Positions 47,408 to 58,577 of a stretch of DNA of 64,000 nucleotides are shown in pieces. The notes under the pieces were generated by a model. It did not search any database, had not been told where the DNA came from, and saw only the letters and a list, made by a program, of their open reading frames with translations. Every line of letters begins with the position of its first letter. Within the stretch, counting starts at the first letter, position 1. The position numbers and the translations under genes are program-made. Source of the DNA: Castanea sativa (lineage: Eukaryota; Streptophyta; Magnoliopsida; Fagales; Fagaceae); contig NC_134022.1 of assembly GCF_040712315.1 (NCBI RefSeq), forward strand, positions 5,208,001 through 5,272,000. Reading direction: 5' to 3'.

Positions 47408-47931
47408 TTCCCCCTTAAACTCGAGGCTTTGTTAGCCAAGAGTTTGCTACGAAGAACCAAAAAATGAGGATCAGGCAAAGGTTTGGTGAAAATGTCAGCG
47501 AAATTGTCATGGCTAGAGATGAATTTGATCCCCAAAGTACTACGAAGAACACAACTCCTCACATAGTGATAATCTACTTCAATGTGCTTGGTTTTGGAAT
47601 GAAAGACAGGATTAGAGGCCAAAGCAATAGCAGAGTTAAGCCAAGCCAACTCTGCTACTGTGGAAGCCAAGGCACGATACTCTGCCTCGATGGAAGAACG
47701 TGAGACAATGGATTGTTTCTTGGAAGACCAAGAAATGGGGCTTGAACCAAGGAAAACTAATAGCCCAATAGTAGATTTCCTGTCAGTGGGGTCACTAGCC
47801 CAATCTGTGTCAGAGAAGGTAGAGAAGGCAAGTGGACCAAGGGCAAGATGAATCCTAAAATGCAAAATGCCCCTCACATTACGAAGAACACGCTTGGCTA
47901 CCTCCAAATGAGAAGTAGTGGGATGATGCAT
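47374..47931 (-). pseudogene. Copia RNase H domain (end of pol)
   Basis: This 185-residue frame starts MHHPTTSHLEVAKRVLR, the linker at the end of copia polymerase. It has the RNase H residues in FSDTDWASD (Asp), SRSSIEAEYRALA (Glu) and the ADIFTKPLP end. Its 3' tail runs past the polypurine tract into the LTR. Upstream, 47932-48124 is shifted or stopped. It belongs to the polyprotein and has no start of its own. Confidence 0.88.
47408..47416 (-). promoter_or_regulatory. Polypurine tract of the copia element
   Basis: On the minus strand aagggggaa lies directly before the 3' LTR. It would prime plus-strand DNA synthesis. Confidence 0.8.
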
Positions 47932-48124
47932 AAATTGGCGTAGCTAATGCACACCAAAAGCCAAATCAAGGCGTGTGAAGGTCAAGTACTGGAGAGCACC
48001 CACCATACTTCAATACTCAGAGGGCTCAGGCAAAACAGAACCATCAAAAGGAATAAGACGAACATTTGGACAACAAGGAGTCTTCATAGGCTTAGAATTC
48101 TCCATCTTGAATCTATGGAGCACA

Positions 48125-48829
48125 TCAGATGCATACTTGGATTGGCACAAGGTGAGACCAAATCTGGAAGGCATAATTTGAATGCCCAAGAAATAAAAGG
48201 GCACCCAAATCATTAAGCTCAAAAGCCCTACTAAGAGCAGTAACAAGATGAGACACTTGTGAAAAAGAATTGCCTGTAATAATAATATCATCAACATACA
48301 CAAGGAGAAAAATGATAGTTTGATGAGAGTGAAACACAAACAAGGAGGAATTTGCCATGGAAGCTTCAAAACTAAGATGCAACAACTGAGAAGTAAATCT
48401 GTCAAACCAGGCTCTTGGGGATTGTTTTAAGCCATACAATGATTTATGTAATCTGCAGACATGATTAGGGAACTTGTGATCCACATAGACTAGTGGTTGC
48501 TCCATATACACCTCATACTTTAGAAAACCATGGAGGAAGGCATTGAAGACATCCAACTGCCTAAGAGGCCAATGAAAACTCACTGCAATGAAAAGAACAA
48601 GTCTCACTATTGCTGGTTTCACAACTGGACTAAATGTCTCAATGTAGTCCACACCTGCCTGTTGATGAAAGCCCTTAGAAATCAATCTTGCTTTATAAAA
48701 AGCAATGGTGCCATCACTATGTAATTTCAGCTTATAAACCCATTTACAACCCACTAAATTGATGCCAGGCACAATAGGGACAAGAGACCAAGTCTTCTGT
48801 CTTTGTAAAGCAGAAAATTTCTCATCCAT
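48125..48829 (-). pseudogene. Copia reverse transcriptase
   Basis: A 234-residue open piece. It has GCKWVYKLK, KARLISKGFHQQAGVDY, ETFSPVVKPA, LDVFNAFLHG (motif A Asp), LYGLKQSPRAWF and an intact YVDDI box. The frame then slips near 48200, and the end of the domain (GIQIMPSRFGLTLCQSKYA) is in the overlapping frame at 48010-48405. Polymerase residues themselves are kept. Confidence 0.9.
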
Positions 48830-50180
48830 GACCTTAACCTATTGAGGAAACTTACAAGCAATTCTATATGAAGAGGGCTCAGTGTAAGTATAATCAACCA
48901 CAGCCTTGTAACACAGTTTAGGCTTGGATATACCATTCTTTGATCTGGTGGTCATAGAATGAATATTCACAAGAGCAATAACATAAGTAGTAGCACCAGG
49001 AGGTGAAGAGGCAGTGGGAACAGAAATAGGTTGAATAGGCTGTGAAGGAGCTGAAGGTGTAGGAAGAGATATAGATGAGGCTATAGGATTTGGAGGTGTA
49101 GTGTGAGAAATAGAGATAAGGGGAGAAGTAGGAGCATGAATAGAGGCAAATGAATGGGAGATTGTGGAAGTGTTAGGTTGGGGAAAATGACAAGAAGTAT
49201 GAGATGGAGGAGTAGGACTAGGAATTGTGGGGTGAGACATATGAGTAGAATAAGGACCTAGGATAGAAGGCTGATTGGAAGAGTGTAAATATAGGTGGTT
49301 AGAGAGCCAAATATCTGGATTAGGGGTATGAGGGATTGAAGTAGAAGATGGATTAGAAGAAAAGGAAAATTTAGCTTCATCGAACAAAACATGCCTACAA
49401 GTATATAGTTTGTGAGTGAGCAAGTCAAGATATAAGTAGCCTTTTGAAATTGCAGAATAACCCAAGAAAAGACACTCTGTGGTCCTATGATTAAGCTTGT
49501 GTTTGGTGTGTGGTCTAAGGAAATGATGGCAAGCATAACCAAAAATTTTAAGAGAAGAAATATCAAGATGTTGACCATATAGCTTGTACCAAGGAGAACG
49601 AAACCCTAAAGTAGCAGTGGGAAGTAAATTGATTAGAGTCACAGTTGATTGAACAGCAAAAGACCAGTACTAAAAAGGCAACGAAGCTTGAGGCAGAAGT
49701 GTGATGGTAGTTTCAATTAGGTGCCTATGCTTCCTTTCTACTAAGCCATTCTGTTAAGATGTATAGGGACAAGAAATCTTATGAATAATCCCATTAGAAG
49801 ACAGAAGATTCAAAGGACTTAGAAGTATACTCACCTCCACCATCTGATCTAAGAGTTTTAATTGTTGAGGAAAACTGTGTTTTAACCATAGTATGAAACA
49901 TGACAAATTTTGAGTAAACTTCAAACTTATCAGAAAGTAAGTATAACCATGTAAAACGGGGTGAAATGGTCAACAAAAATGACATGATATTTGCAGCCAT
50001 TTATTGAATTAAGAGGTGCAAGACCCCACAGATCAGTATGTACAAGTTCAAAGGGAGAATTAGCTACAAATCTTGAACTGGGAAATGGAAGTCTGTGCAT
50101 TTTGCCATGAAGACAGTGAATACAAGAATTGACAAAATTAGCACTAGTATGGAAAGACAATCCATTATTTTGTAACAAAA
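48830..50180 (-). pseudogene. Copia integrase and linker, broken
   Basis: The integrase core starts at 50178 with FVNSCIHCLHGKMHRLPF (zinc end) and ELVHTDLWGLAPL (first Asp), and continues at 50000 with TLRSDGGGEY (second Asp). From 49642 the C-terminal part reads LKIFGYACHHFLRPHTKHKL and ECLFLGY, typical of copia integrase. A Pro/Ser/Thr-rich linker follows to 48839. Stops near 49760-49790 and 49650 interrupt it. Confidence 0.85.
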
Positions 50181-51747
50181 GCTTAAGAACTTAAGAGTTA
50201 GGATGGCCAAGCCTGCTGTGCCACAGATGCCAACTAGAAGAAGAAAGCTGGACTAAATTGCACAGTTTATTAGGAAGCAAAAGCTTAGTGGCCTTGTGAG
50301 GATAGATGGGGTACACACCACCTTCACTCTTGCCCTTGTATAGTGTTTTCCCTGTGGCCAAGGCCTAAATAAGCAAGGTGTTTTCATCAAAGTAACACCA
50401 ACAGTTATTATCATGACAGAGTTTGTGAACTAAAGCAAGATTAGAAGCAAAAAAGGGAACTCTAAGCACATTTCTAAGTTGAATAGGTGAATTTGAAGTA
50501 GGGATGAAAGAGTCACTTATGTGAGTAATAGGCAAATTTTGACCATTGCCAACTGTGAGGTGCTCTTGACCAGTGTAAGGCTTAGGAAAGCTCAAATGGT
50601 TAAGACTAAAAGACCTGTCTATAGCTGCACTATGTGCCAGCTAAGGTAGCTCTTGAGCTATCATGGAGTTGGAAGAAGTAGCCATTGCAGCTAGCTTTGT
50701 GGGTGGATGTTTGCCTTGATAGACACAATCCATCCTGTGGTAACAGTCTCAGGCAAGATGACCTACCTTACCACAAATCTGGCAAATTGGCCTTTCTGAT
50801 CTAGCATAAGAGCCTTGAGATTGTGAAAACTAGTTGAACTTATTAGGTGATGAACCTCTACCTCTACCTCTTCCATTGTTATTTCTTCCTCTTCCTCTAT
50901 TATTAGACTGGTTGTGATTATTATAACGACCGGTGTTGTTAAATCTTGGTGCAGTGTTAACTGCCATTACAAAGGTGGAGTCTTTGATCTCCATTCCTTC
51001 ATTCAATGATTCATCTTCTGCATTTAACAAAGTAGCTAGTTCATCAAAACTTAATTTGGTGCTTCTGGTTCTGATTGCAGACTTGAATGCACTGAATTCT
51101 TTTGGAAGACCTTTGATTGCTACATGAAATGGATCTTCATCATCCAAGAATATGGCAACTGCCATAAGCTTTTCTCTTATTACTTTAATTTTCTGTAGAT
51201 ATGCGTCCACAGAATCAGATCCTTTCTTCACATTATGCAGCTCACCCTTTAGATTCATCACATGTGACCTTGAGATTGAAGAAAATATGTTTTCAAGAAC
51301 CTTCTAGACTTCTTAGGCTGAAGAACATCCAAAAGTTATAGCCAAAACTGAAGGAGTGAGGGTTGAGCTAATGAAAGTAAGAAGTGCATTTTCCTTTGAT
51401 TTCCAGATGAGATAATCTGGATTAAGCACTGAAGTGATGGTACCAAATAAATCCTTGAGAAATTTCTCAGGAACGAGTGGAACTTCATCAAGAAGTTCAA
51501 ATATGGAGTATGTTTCTAACACCATGAAGATTTGATGCTTCCAAACAATGTAATTGGAAGAATCTAGTTTAACTATCATCATGTTTGACACATTCGATAG
51601 TAATAGCAAAGGCTGATTAGTGAGATTGATGGAGGTAGATGTCGAAGTTGAAGGTATGGTTATAAAGGTTGAAGGCACAGTTGTTGAAGGTGAAGCTGAA
51701 GTAGTTTCTGCCATTGATGTTGGGATCGATTGCTGCTCTGATACCAT
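50181..51747 (-). pseudogene. Copia gag and protease region, broken
   Basis: Gag begins at the ATG near 51747 or the inner MAET at 51714. The UBN2-type domain includes LDSSNYIVWKHQI and, after a stop near 51310, the frame at 51261 (VDAYLQKIKVIREKL, KGLPKEFSAFKSAI). A Gly/Arg/Asn-rich tail and a zinc knuckle (CQICGKVGHLARDC, about 50780) follow. The protease region lies around 50600-50680 with a stop at 50642. The frame at 50365-50595 keeps PITHISDSF and LRVPFFASNL of the linker before integrase. Confidence 0.85.
51735..51746 (-). promoter_or_regulatory. Primer binding site for initiator tRNA-Met
   Basis: Minus strand tggtatcagagc lies directly after the 5' LTR and is the exact complement expected for the 3' end of plant initiator tRNA-Met. 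Confidence 0.95.
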
Positions 51748-52197
51748 GAAAAGAATCTATCTAAGCTTGAAAAGATTACAACAATGTTGTTCACACAGTA
51801 AAACACTCAAGGAGAAGCAATAAACGTAGAGAGAAAGAAGAAGAAAGAATAGAGAATTTTGGAAGAATGATTGCACCACAATTCATTACACTTGATGTAC
51901 AATATATATGTTACAAGAGGATCAGTAACTACCTAACAGAGATCCCTGAAATCTCGGGATTGATCCGTAAATGGTGGAGGAAAATTAGGAACTGATTAAC
52001 TACCATAACTGCCTAATGAACTGATCTAAAGAACCAATTATAGAAGAGTAAAATGCAGCGTTTCATTAAATACTCTTACAACCCTACAATAAATAGAACA
52101 ACACCATTCTGTTGTACATTTGTGCTAGCCGTTGGGAAAAACTAGTCGTTGGACATTTGAACATTACTCTGATTGGACTATGGATTTACTCTTAACA
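51747..52197 (-). repeat. 5' LTR of the copia element
   Basis: 451 bp, with TG...CA borders and the same sequence order as 46961-47407. Confidence 0.92.
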
Positions 52198-52740
52198 AGT
52201 TGCCCACATGGATGCTAATTAGGCTCAAGCTATGGCCAAATAGCAACACATTTCAATAACTAAGAGTAACAATTCTTCTATAGACACAATATTTGCCACA
52301 ATTTATTTAAGGAGTTGATTATAAGCAGTGGACAATCACTTTTATATGAATCCACCTCTTTTTTAAACACTCACAACTGACAACTTTTGCAGGTTATAGC
52401 AAAATTTGTATCTTTAAACTGTCTCAAAGAGTAATGTTAAAAATACAAAAGAATTTCACAATTATTGATATGATAAATTATTATTGGAACTTCATTTTTA
52501 TATAGGCCCATTATTGTCACCATTCCTATTAGCACTAATCATAGCATACAATGCCAGTAATTGCAGAAAAAAAAAATTGATTTTCTATGTTCATTGATAA
52601 GAGAGAAAGAGAGAGAGAGGGAGAAAGAGCAATGGTGGCTCTAGGATATATTTTTAGGAGGGTTGATAATAAAATGCATTTTGGGTAGAAAATAAATCTT
52701 GCAGTCTACTTGATTTCTTTATTACAAAGTGCTATATTTA

Positions 52741-52909
52741 CAAAATTTTCATAACATTTTTCTAACAATTTTAGCTGATAAGTTGTTATTAGTTTTAATC
52801 TAAACTCACTATTGAAATTACTTTTTTTTTTTTTTTTTTTTTTCCATCAGTAACAACTAGTAATAATCTATTACTTAAGATTTGTTGTGAAAGTATTATG
52901 AATATAACG
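52741..52909. mobile_element. TTCACAACAAAT-family MITE, copy 3
   Basis: It starts caaaattttcataaca and ends gtattatgaatataacg as inverted ends. The core gctgataagttgttattag and 'aaactcactattgaaattac' match 38013 and 46683. Confidence 0.6.
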
Positions 52910-54188
52910 TTTTTCATATAAGATAAACTATAAGTTTAATGCATATTGTTTATTAATATGATTTTTTTATTATAGTTTATTAATATGATGAGGATACTAG
53001 TTGCTAAGATTAAATCTTGAAAATCATCTATTGTTTTTAATTACAATAAACATTTGAATTATTGTTGTTAAGTAAACTCCAAGCGAGATCTAAATACAAT
53101 AAGCTTTTATGTATTAGTTTATTTCAAAATTTTTAAGATCTAAATGATTTTTTTAACAAAAAAAATTAAAAATAATAAATTTATACTTTTGTTGTTAGGC
53201 TTACTGTTCCCCCATATTTTAGGTAAAATTGGTTTGATATTGAGTTTTTTTTTTTAAATTTTAAAAACCAAGATATTGTCAAGATAATTATAATCAAGTT
53301 CATTTCAACTAGGCTTTAAAAAAATTTAGGTCTAAGGGGTTCAAAATTTTATTTTAAGAGGGTCAAAAAATAATCTAAAAAATTATATATAATTTTTTTT
53401 TTTTTTGGGGCAGCTCATGAACCCCTGAACTGTTCCTAGAGCCGCCCATGAGAGAGAGAGTGTTGGTAATCGTTCAAAGTCAAACGTTCTTGAATGAAGT
53501 TCTTGTTTACTTGTTGAAAACTTGAAAATAGTTGAATTTCTGGCGCAGTCTGTTGACAATATGAGCTTTAGCTGATTATTTCAACATTGAAAATTCTAAA
53601 ATGCGGGTGACATGTTTTCTACTGGGTAGGATTTAGATCTTTAGGCTGATGAAACATGTTCTCAGTTTTGCTGTGTTAAAACTTAAAACCATTGAAGTAA
53701 ACATATCAAACATTGATCACCTACATAAGGTTGCCATCTTAGCTATCTATCAAAAAGTAAAAAATAAAAAAGAAAAAAGATTGCAATCTAAGCTAGAATT
53801 CAATTTGAAATTAGAATGATGGAATATTTGCGTATATCTTATATCATTTTCGTTAATTTTTATTATCGGGAAACCAAGCCTTGTATTTAATAAGATTAAT
53901 TTTTTTTTCCAGAGTAGACAAAATTTGTAAAATGATATAACTGTTTTACTCTTTCATCCTTAACCAAAAAACACAATAGGATTTGGACCATCATTGCATC
54001 AAGGCATTATAAATGAATAAAAACATAGTATTCATATCTATCTTCAAATGCAAACAAAAAAGTTTCTAAAAGAAAAAAGCAACAAAAAAAGGACTTTCAA
54101 TTTGGAAAATAATTATGTAAAAAAATCCTTATCTATTTTTAGGAACTTATATATTAAATATGTTTTGTTTATTATAAATGATTACTTA

Positions 54189-54355
54189 GAATTTAACTTA
54201 TGATGTCTACTCCATGATGATTGTTCTTATTATCAAGTTAAGACACTATTTGATTTTTGGTGTAGATAGAATTTTAACGGCAATTTTTTTTTTAGAAACT
54301 CAAATTTCTTATTCGATAACACAAGACTTACTAGTTGAACTAAATATGGTATAAG
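54189..54355 (-). mobile_element. tRNA-derived SINE, copy 4
   Basis: On the minus strand it reads ttagttcaactagtaagtct, then tctacaccaaaaatcaaata and 'gtgtcttaacttgataataa', in the family order. It carries an A/T run inside. Confidence 0.6.
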
Positions 54356-55653
54356 AGTAATTTTTGTCACAAGATGGTATAATTATAAGAGTATTAAGAG
54401 GGAAAAAAAATAGTAATCAAATAATCATTTACATGGCTTTTGAGTGGAGTTGTGGTGTGCCTTTGTGTTAGAACTCATTTCCTTCTCTCCCTTGCGTGTG
54501 TGTGTTTGTTTCTCCAAAAAAAAAAAAAAAAAACTAATCATTTACATAAATATAGTATAAATTTTTACAATTTAGGAAGGGGTTTCTTAAAATTTACATA
54601 TAACTTCATATTCTATAAAAATAATATAGGAAAGAGAATGATTTTGAAAAACCAGTTGAGTTACAAGTTTCATAATTTTTTTTAAAAAAGGAATATAGAA
54701 ATTATTTTCTCCATAATCATATAATCATGATGGCTTTCAATCAACCAATATAATAATAATAATAATCATGGAGCCCTATTCATGTGATTGGTACATTAAA
54801 CTAGTTGGGATTAATTCCAAGTTATGACCTATTGTTAATAGAAGTCGTACGTGCAAGTCCTTCGATAACTACTTGAATGAGATTTTCCAAACATGCATGA
54901 GGGTTATTCAACACGTTGGCTGCTATAGAAGCACGCGTGACTCAATTAAATTGTGCTGCTCTAAACTCTAAACTATTTGCCTAACCAAAAAGTTGTGGTG
55001 TGCTTTGAGACTTACAGCCAATTCAACCACATCTAAAATCAGTGGCGGCACCGGATATATTTTTCAGGTGATCATTATTGATCAAAATTTAATAAAAAAA
55101 TAACTTTATATATTGACCAAAACACACAGATACACAAATGTATAAAGTCTTACAATTTTCTTTCAGAAAATTTTCTTATTTTGAAATCTTTGTATGATAG
55201 TCTCATTATCAATGTTACAAGTTACATCTCTTTCAAAATTTTAGCTGGATAAAAAATTTATTGGGATTTTTTGTGTGTGTGTAATGACTTAATATATTGT
55301 TAAGGGGGCCAAAATTTAAAGATAAAGTTTGGCTAAAAACTTAGTTGTAGCCTAAGACTACAACTCTCTCTAAACGAATTAACATAGTTACATATTTTGA
55401 AAATCTAACTATTGAATTACATGTTTTTTATGTTCTTAAAACACATGTTAAATTTCATGTTCATTGAATGTTATTTATTATTTGATTTATAAACTTAAAT
55501 TTTATGTAATTTTAAATTACAAAAACTCAAAATTTAAAGATTTGATTGAGAACATAGCTATTGATCTTTGATTTTTTTTTTTTTGAAAGTTTGCAAATAT
55601 GAAGGATATAAGAAGAAAATGTAATCCAATGGTGGTTTGTCACAATTCACATC

Positions 55654-55655
<2 letters not shown>

Positions 55656-55710
<55 letters not shown>
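55656..55710. repeat. AT microsatellite
   Basis: About 27 uninterrupted AT units. Confidence 0.95.
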
Positions 55711-55712
<2 letters not shown>

Positions 55713-56097
55713 AGTGAAGTTGTAGTCTTAGTCTACAAATAAGTTTGTTGCCAAATTTTGTCTAAAAATTAATTATGTTGAGCCTAAAAAATTTTAGGGT
55801 GGTCACAAATATTTCTTAAGGATAATGGAATTATAAATTTTTTAAAATTTATATATAATAATTTATATTTTTGCCAAGTGTGGGTGGTCTTGTGACCACC
55901 TGAACTCCATGTGAAGCCACCAGTGTCTAGAATTGTGTAATTTGTTTATGAGGGGGGAAAAACGAATTAAAAATATTTACATAAATATATGCAAACTGTT
56001 GTATATTTTGATAAATTTAAGTAGGTGTTAATATTAAGAATAAGATAGAATTCAATTGTTAATGTGAAGGAAAATTAAATTTTGCATATTTTGCTCA

Positions 56098-56228
56098 TCT
56101 CGCTCCTGATGATAGTTCTTTATTATTAGATTAAGACACCATTTGGTTTTTAGTGTAAGCGGAGATGGAACCCCAAATTTTTTATTCAACCATCAAAGAT
56201 TTTATCAATTGAGCTAACTTAAACCCAC
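56098..56228 (-). mobile_element. tRNA-derived SINE, copy 5
   Basis: On the minus strand: ttagctcaattgataaaatc (box A-like), 'ggggttccatctccgcttac' (box B-like), then aaaaaccaaatggtgtctta and gaactatcatcaggagcgag. Confidence 0.7.
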
Positions 56229-56402
56229 CGGTGTGTCAACCAAAATTCAATCAACAATAATGTAAAATTTTATGTTTAAATTTTTTTGATTTAGTATTAG
56301 TTCTTGAATTAGTGAATTTCAAGCGAATTTCGGAAAAGTGTAAAGTTATGTTTTTCTACAAAATTCTTTCAAAATTTTATTACCCATTTGATATGGTATC
56401 GA

Positions 56403-56668
56403 GTCCGTTTGGATAGAACTTATTTTGCTGAAACTGAAAACTGAAAATACTGTAGCAAAATAATTTTTAAATGTGTGAATAGTGCCGTGTGACCCATTTT
56501 TAATGAAAAAGTTGCTGAAAAGTGAAATTTGTGGGTCCGTGAACAGTGTACGGATGTACTGTTCACGGTTGAATTGGTCAACAACTACAGCTAAACCAAA
56601 AAAAAAAGAAAAAGAGAGAAAATGCAAGAATGAAAACGTAAACGTGGAAACGTGGTATCCAAACGGGC
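56403..56668. mobile_element. GTCCGTTTGG-family element, copy 5 (most complete ends)
   Basis: It starts gtccgtttggat and ends atccaaacgggc, an 11 of 12 match as inverted repeats. The inside has gctgaaactgaaaactgaaa, 'atactgtagcaaaataat' and cagtgtacggatgtactgttc. Confidence 0.75.
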
Positions 56669-57095
56669 AAATCATGTGCCTAATGGTCTAAAGTATTCCC
56701 AATTGGTTTTTTAAAAGGGTATAACACCTATCTAGTATCATTGCATGATGTCTAATAAGTTGGATCCTCACTACATCTATAAATATTAAATAGGGAACAA
56801 GTTTAGTTGTTTCTTGCGTCTTTCATTATTTTGCTGCAAAACATACTTCTGTAAATACTCGACCTTTGTTGTATCTTGAAGACTATTTGCTTGTAACTTT
56901 TAGCAAGCTCTTTGAAGTGAAGATACATTTAGTCTTAAAAAAATAGAATCTTTTTACGTGCCTTAAAACTTTCAATTTGTTCCTCCCTTCCCCAATATTC
57001 CCAACACAAACCTGTATTATTATTTTTTTTTTTTGATAATGACCCATTCAACACTTTCATTAACTTAAAATAGGATTACACTAGGTTACATCAAT

Positions 57096-57533
57096 TCAAA
57101 TTTGGTCAACAATGCTGGGCGGAGTATCTTCTACCCAGATATTACAATCATCAAGAAATTTGGCTTGCCTAGCCAAAATGTGAGCAGCTTGGTTGCCGTT
57201 TCTTTGGGTATGGATTATCTCCCAATCGTTGAAGCTCTTCAGTCCCCCCCAAATTCCATCCATAATTAAACATATAGAACTCGGGGGTACAATCTGCCTA
57301 CCTAAGCACTTGACCACCTGTTGAGCATCGCACTCGATTATGATGTCTTTGAGGCCAAAGTTTGCAGCAAACCACAAACCTTCCTCCACGGCTTTTGTCT
57401 CTACTTCCAGAACTCTTAATGGCAGATCAAGTTTCTTGCTCATAGCTCCCATGATCTCACCTCTGTCATTTCTTATAACCACACCCACGCCACATCCCCT
57501 TAAGTCCTCAAAGATTGCCCCATCAGTGTTCAC
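57096..57533 (-). pseudogene. LINE RNase H domain
   Basis: A 145-residue frame of the plant LINE RNase H type. It begins MNTDGAIFEDLRGCGVGVV with the first Asp, then VLEVETKAVEEGLWFA (Glu), IIIECDAQQVV (Asp) and GNQAAHILARQAK. At the last place many such domains have A-D rather than A-H. It is the C-terminal end of the LINE polyprotein, separated from the polymerase by broken sequence. Confidence 0.85.
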
Positions 57534-57599
57534 TTTATACCAACCTGGTTTTGGAGGCCACCACTTGGCCGTATCAGGAGCAGAAGGAATGACTTGAGC

Positions 57600-58571
57600 C
57601 TGACATACCTATCGGGATTCTTTCATGTACTCTGCTGGTTCCCTGACAATCACATCGTGGTTTTTGCAATGACCCCCATGTCTCACTTGGTTCCTATTAT
57701 TCCACAGACTCCATACCGTAATGGCAAACAGCTCCCAATTAAAACTGTGCTCCTGTCCTTAATCTCCCACATGATGTCAATGAACTCCTTAGGAGGATCT
57801 TGGAAATAGGACAGCTTCATTCTTGTGCAGCTCCACATTGCCTCCGCTAGTTTTCAGCTCCACAACACATGCCCCAAGGACTCCACACTACCACAAATAT
57901 CACACCCCTCATCCACCTCAATCCCCTTAGCCCGCAAGCGAACCTTTGTGGGGAGAATGTTTTTGCAAGCTCTCCACAGCAGGTGCTTGATTATGCTTGG
58001 GTAGTTTAGACGTCATATGATCCTCCAAATGGCCTTCATCCCTGAGTTGTCCGAGCTGCTACCACCATCACCCCGACTGCCCACTTCTTTTAGAGCCCTT
58101 TGAGCCACCTTATATGCACTTTTTACTATAAATTTTCCATTTGTAGTCCATGCTCACACCAGTGAGTCCTTAGGGAGTCTAACACTAATGGGAATGCTTA
58201 ACACCATCTCAACTTTGTGAGGGAGAAAACTGGTTTTAACCTTCACCACGTCCCATGAGCCTCTATTTTTATTCAGCAAAGATGACACCTTTTCCATACC
58301 TATGTGCTCCCCCATCGGGCTTGTCACTTTGAAAGACTCCGGGGAAGGAATCCATCTGTCTTTCCAAAGTGGATGCTTTCTCCATTACCAATACACCATC
58401 TGGACCCCCTTTCCACCACTGATCTAGCAGCCAAGATGCTTCTCCATGCGTATGAAGGCCTTCTTCCCAGCTCAGCCTCAATGAAATTACCGTGCTGAAC
58501 GTATTTTGCTTTGAACACTTTATGAACCAGCGAGTTGGGGCTTTGCAGGATCCTCCACCATTGCTTAGCAA
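57600..58571 (-). pseudogene. LINE zinc-finger (zf-RVT) region, broken
   Basis: Between polymerase and RNase H the minus strand encodes, in several frames, FKAKYVQHGNFIEAELGRRP, SILAARSVVERGSRWCIGNG, IWRACKNILPTK-like and CDICGSVES-like text, as in plant L1 elements. Stops and shifts are frequent, for example at 58323 and 58080. Confidence 0.75.
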
Positions 58572-58577
58572 GTAGCG

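Larger units (their letters stand above)
46961..52197 (-). mobile_element. Ty1/copia retrotransposon
   Basis: The element reads on the minus strand with LTRs at 51747-52197 (5') and 46961-47407 (3'), both starting tgaaaagaatc and ending cttaaca on the plus strand. It is flanked by agctg (46956-46960) and agttg (52198-52202), a 5-bp target duplication with one change. Gag, integrase, reverse transcriptase and RNase H follow in copia order, with integrase before polymerase. The primer site matches initiator tRNA-Met. Stops and frameshifts break the polyprotein in several places, so the copy is probably inactive, but it is better kept than the gypsy elements. Confidence 0.95.
52198..56097. other. 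Gene-free DNA with MITE and SINE copies
   Basis: It is AT-rich with long homopolymers, and the only listed elements are at 52741 and 54189. An AT microsatellite lies at 55656-55710. No coding region is supported. Confidence 0.5.
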
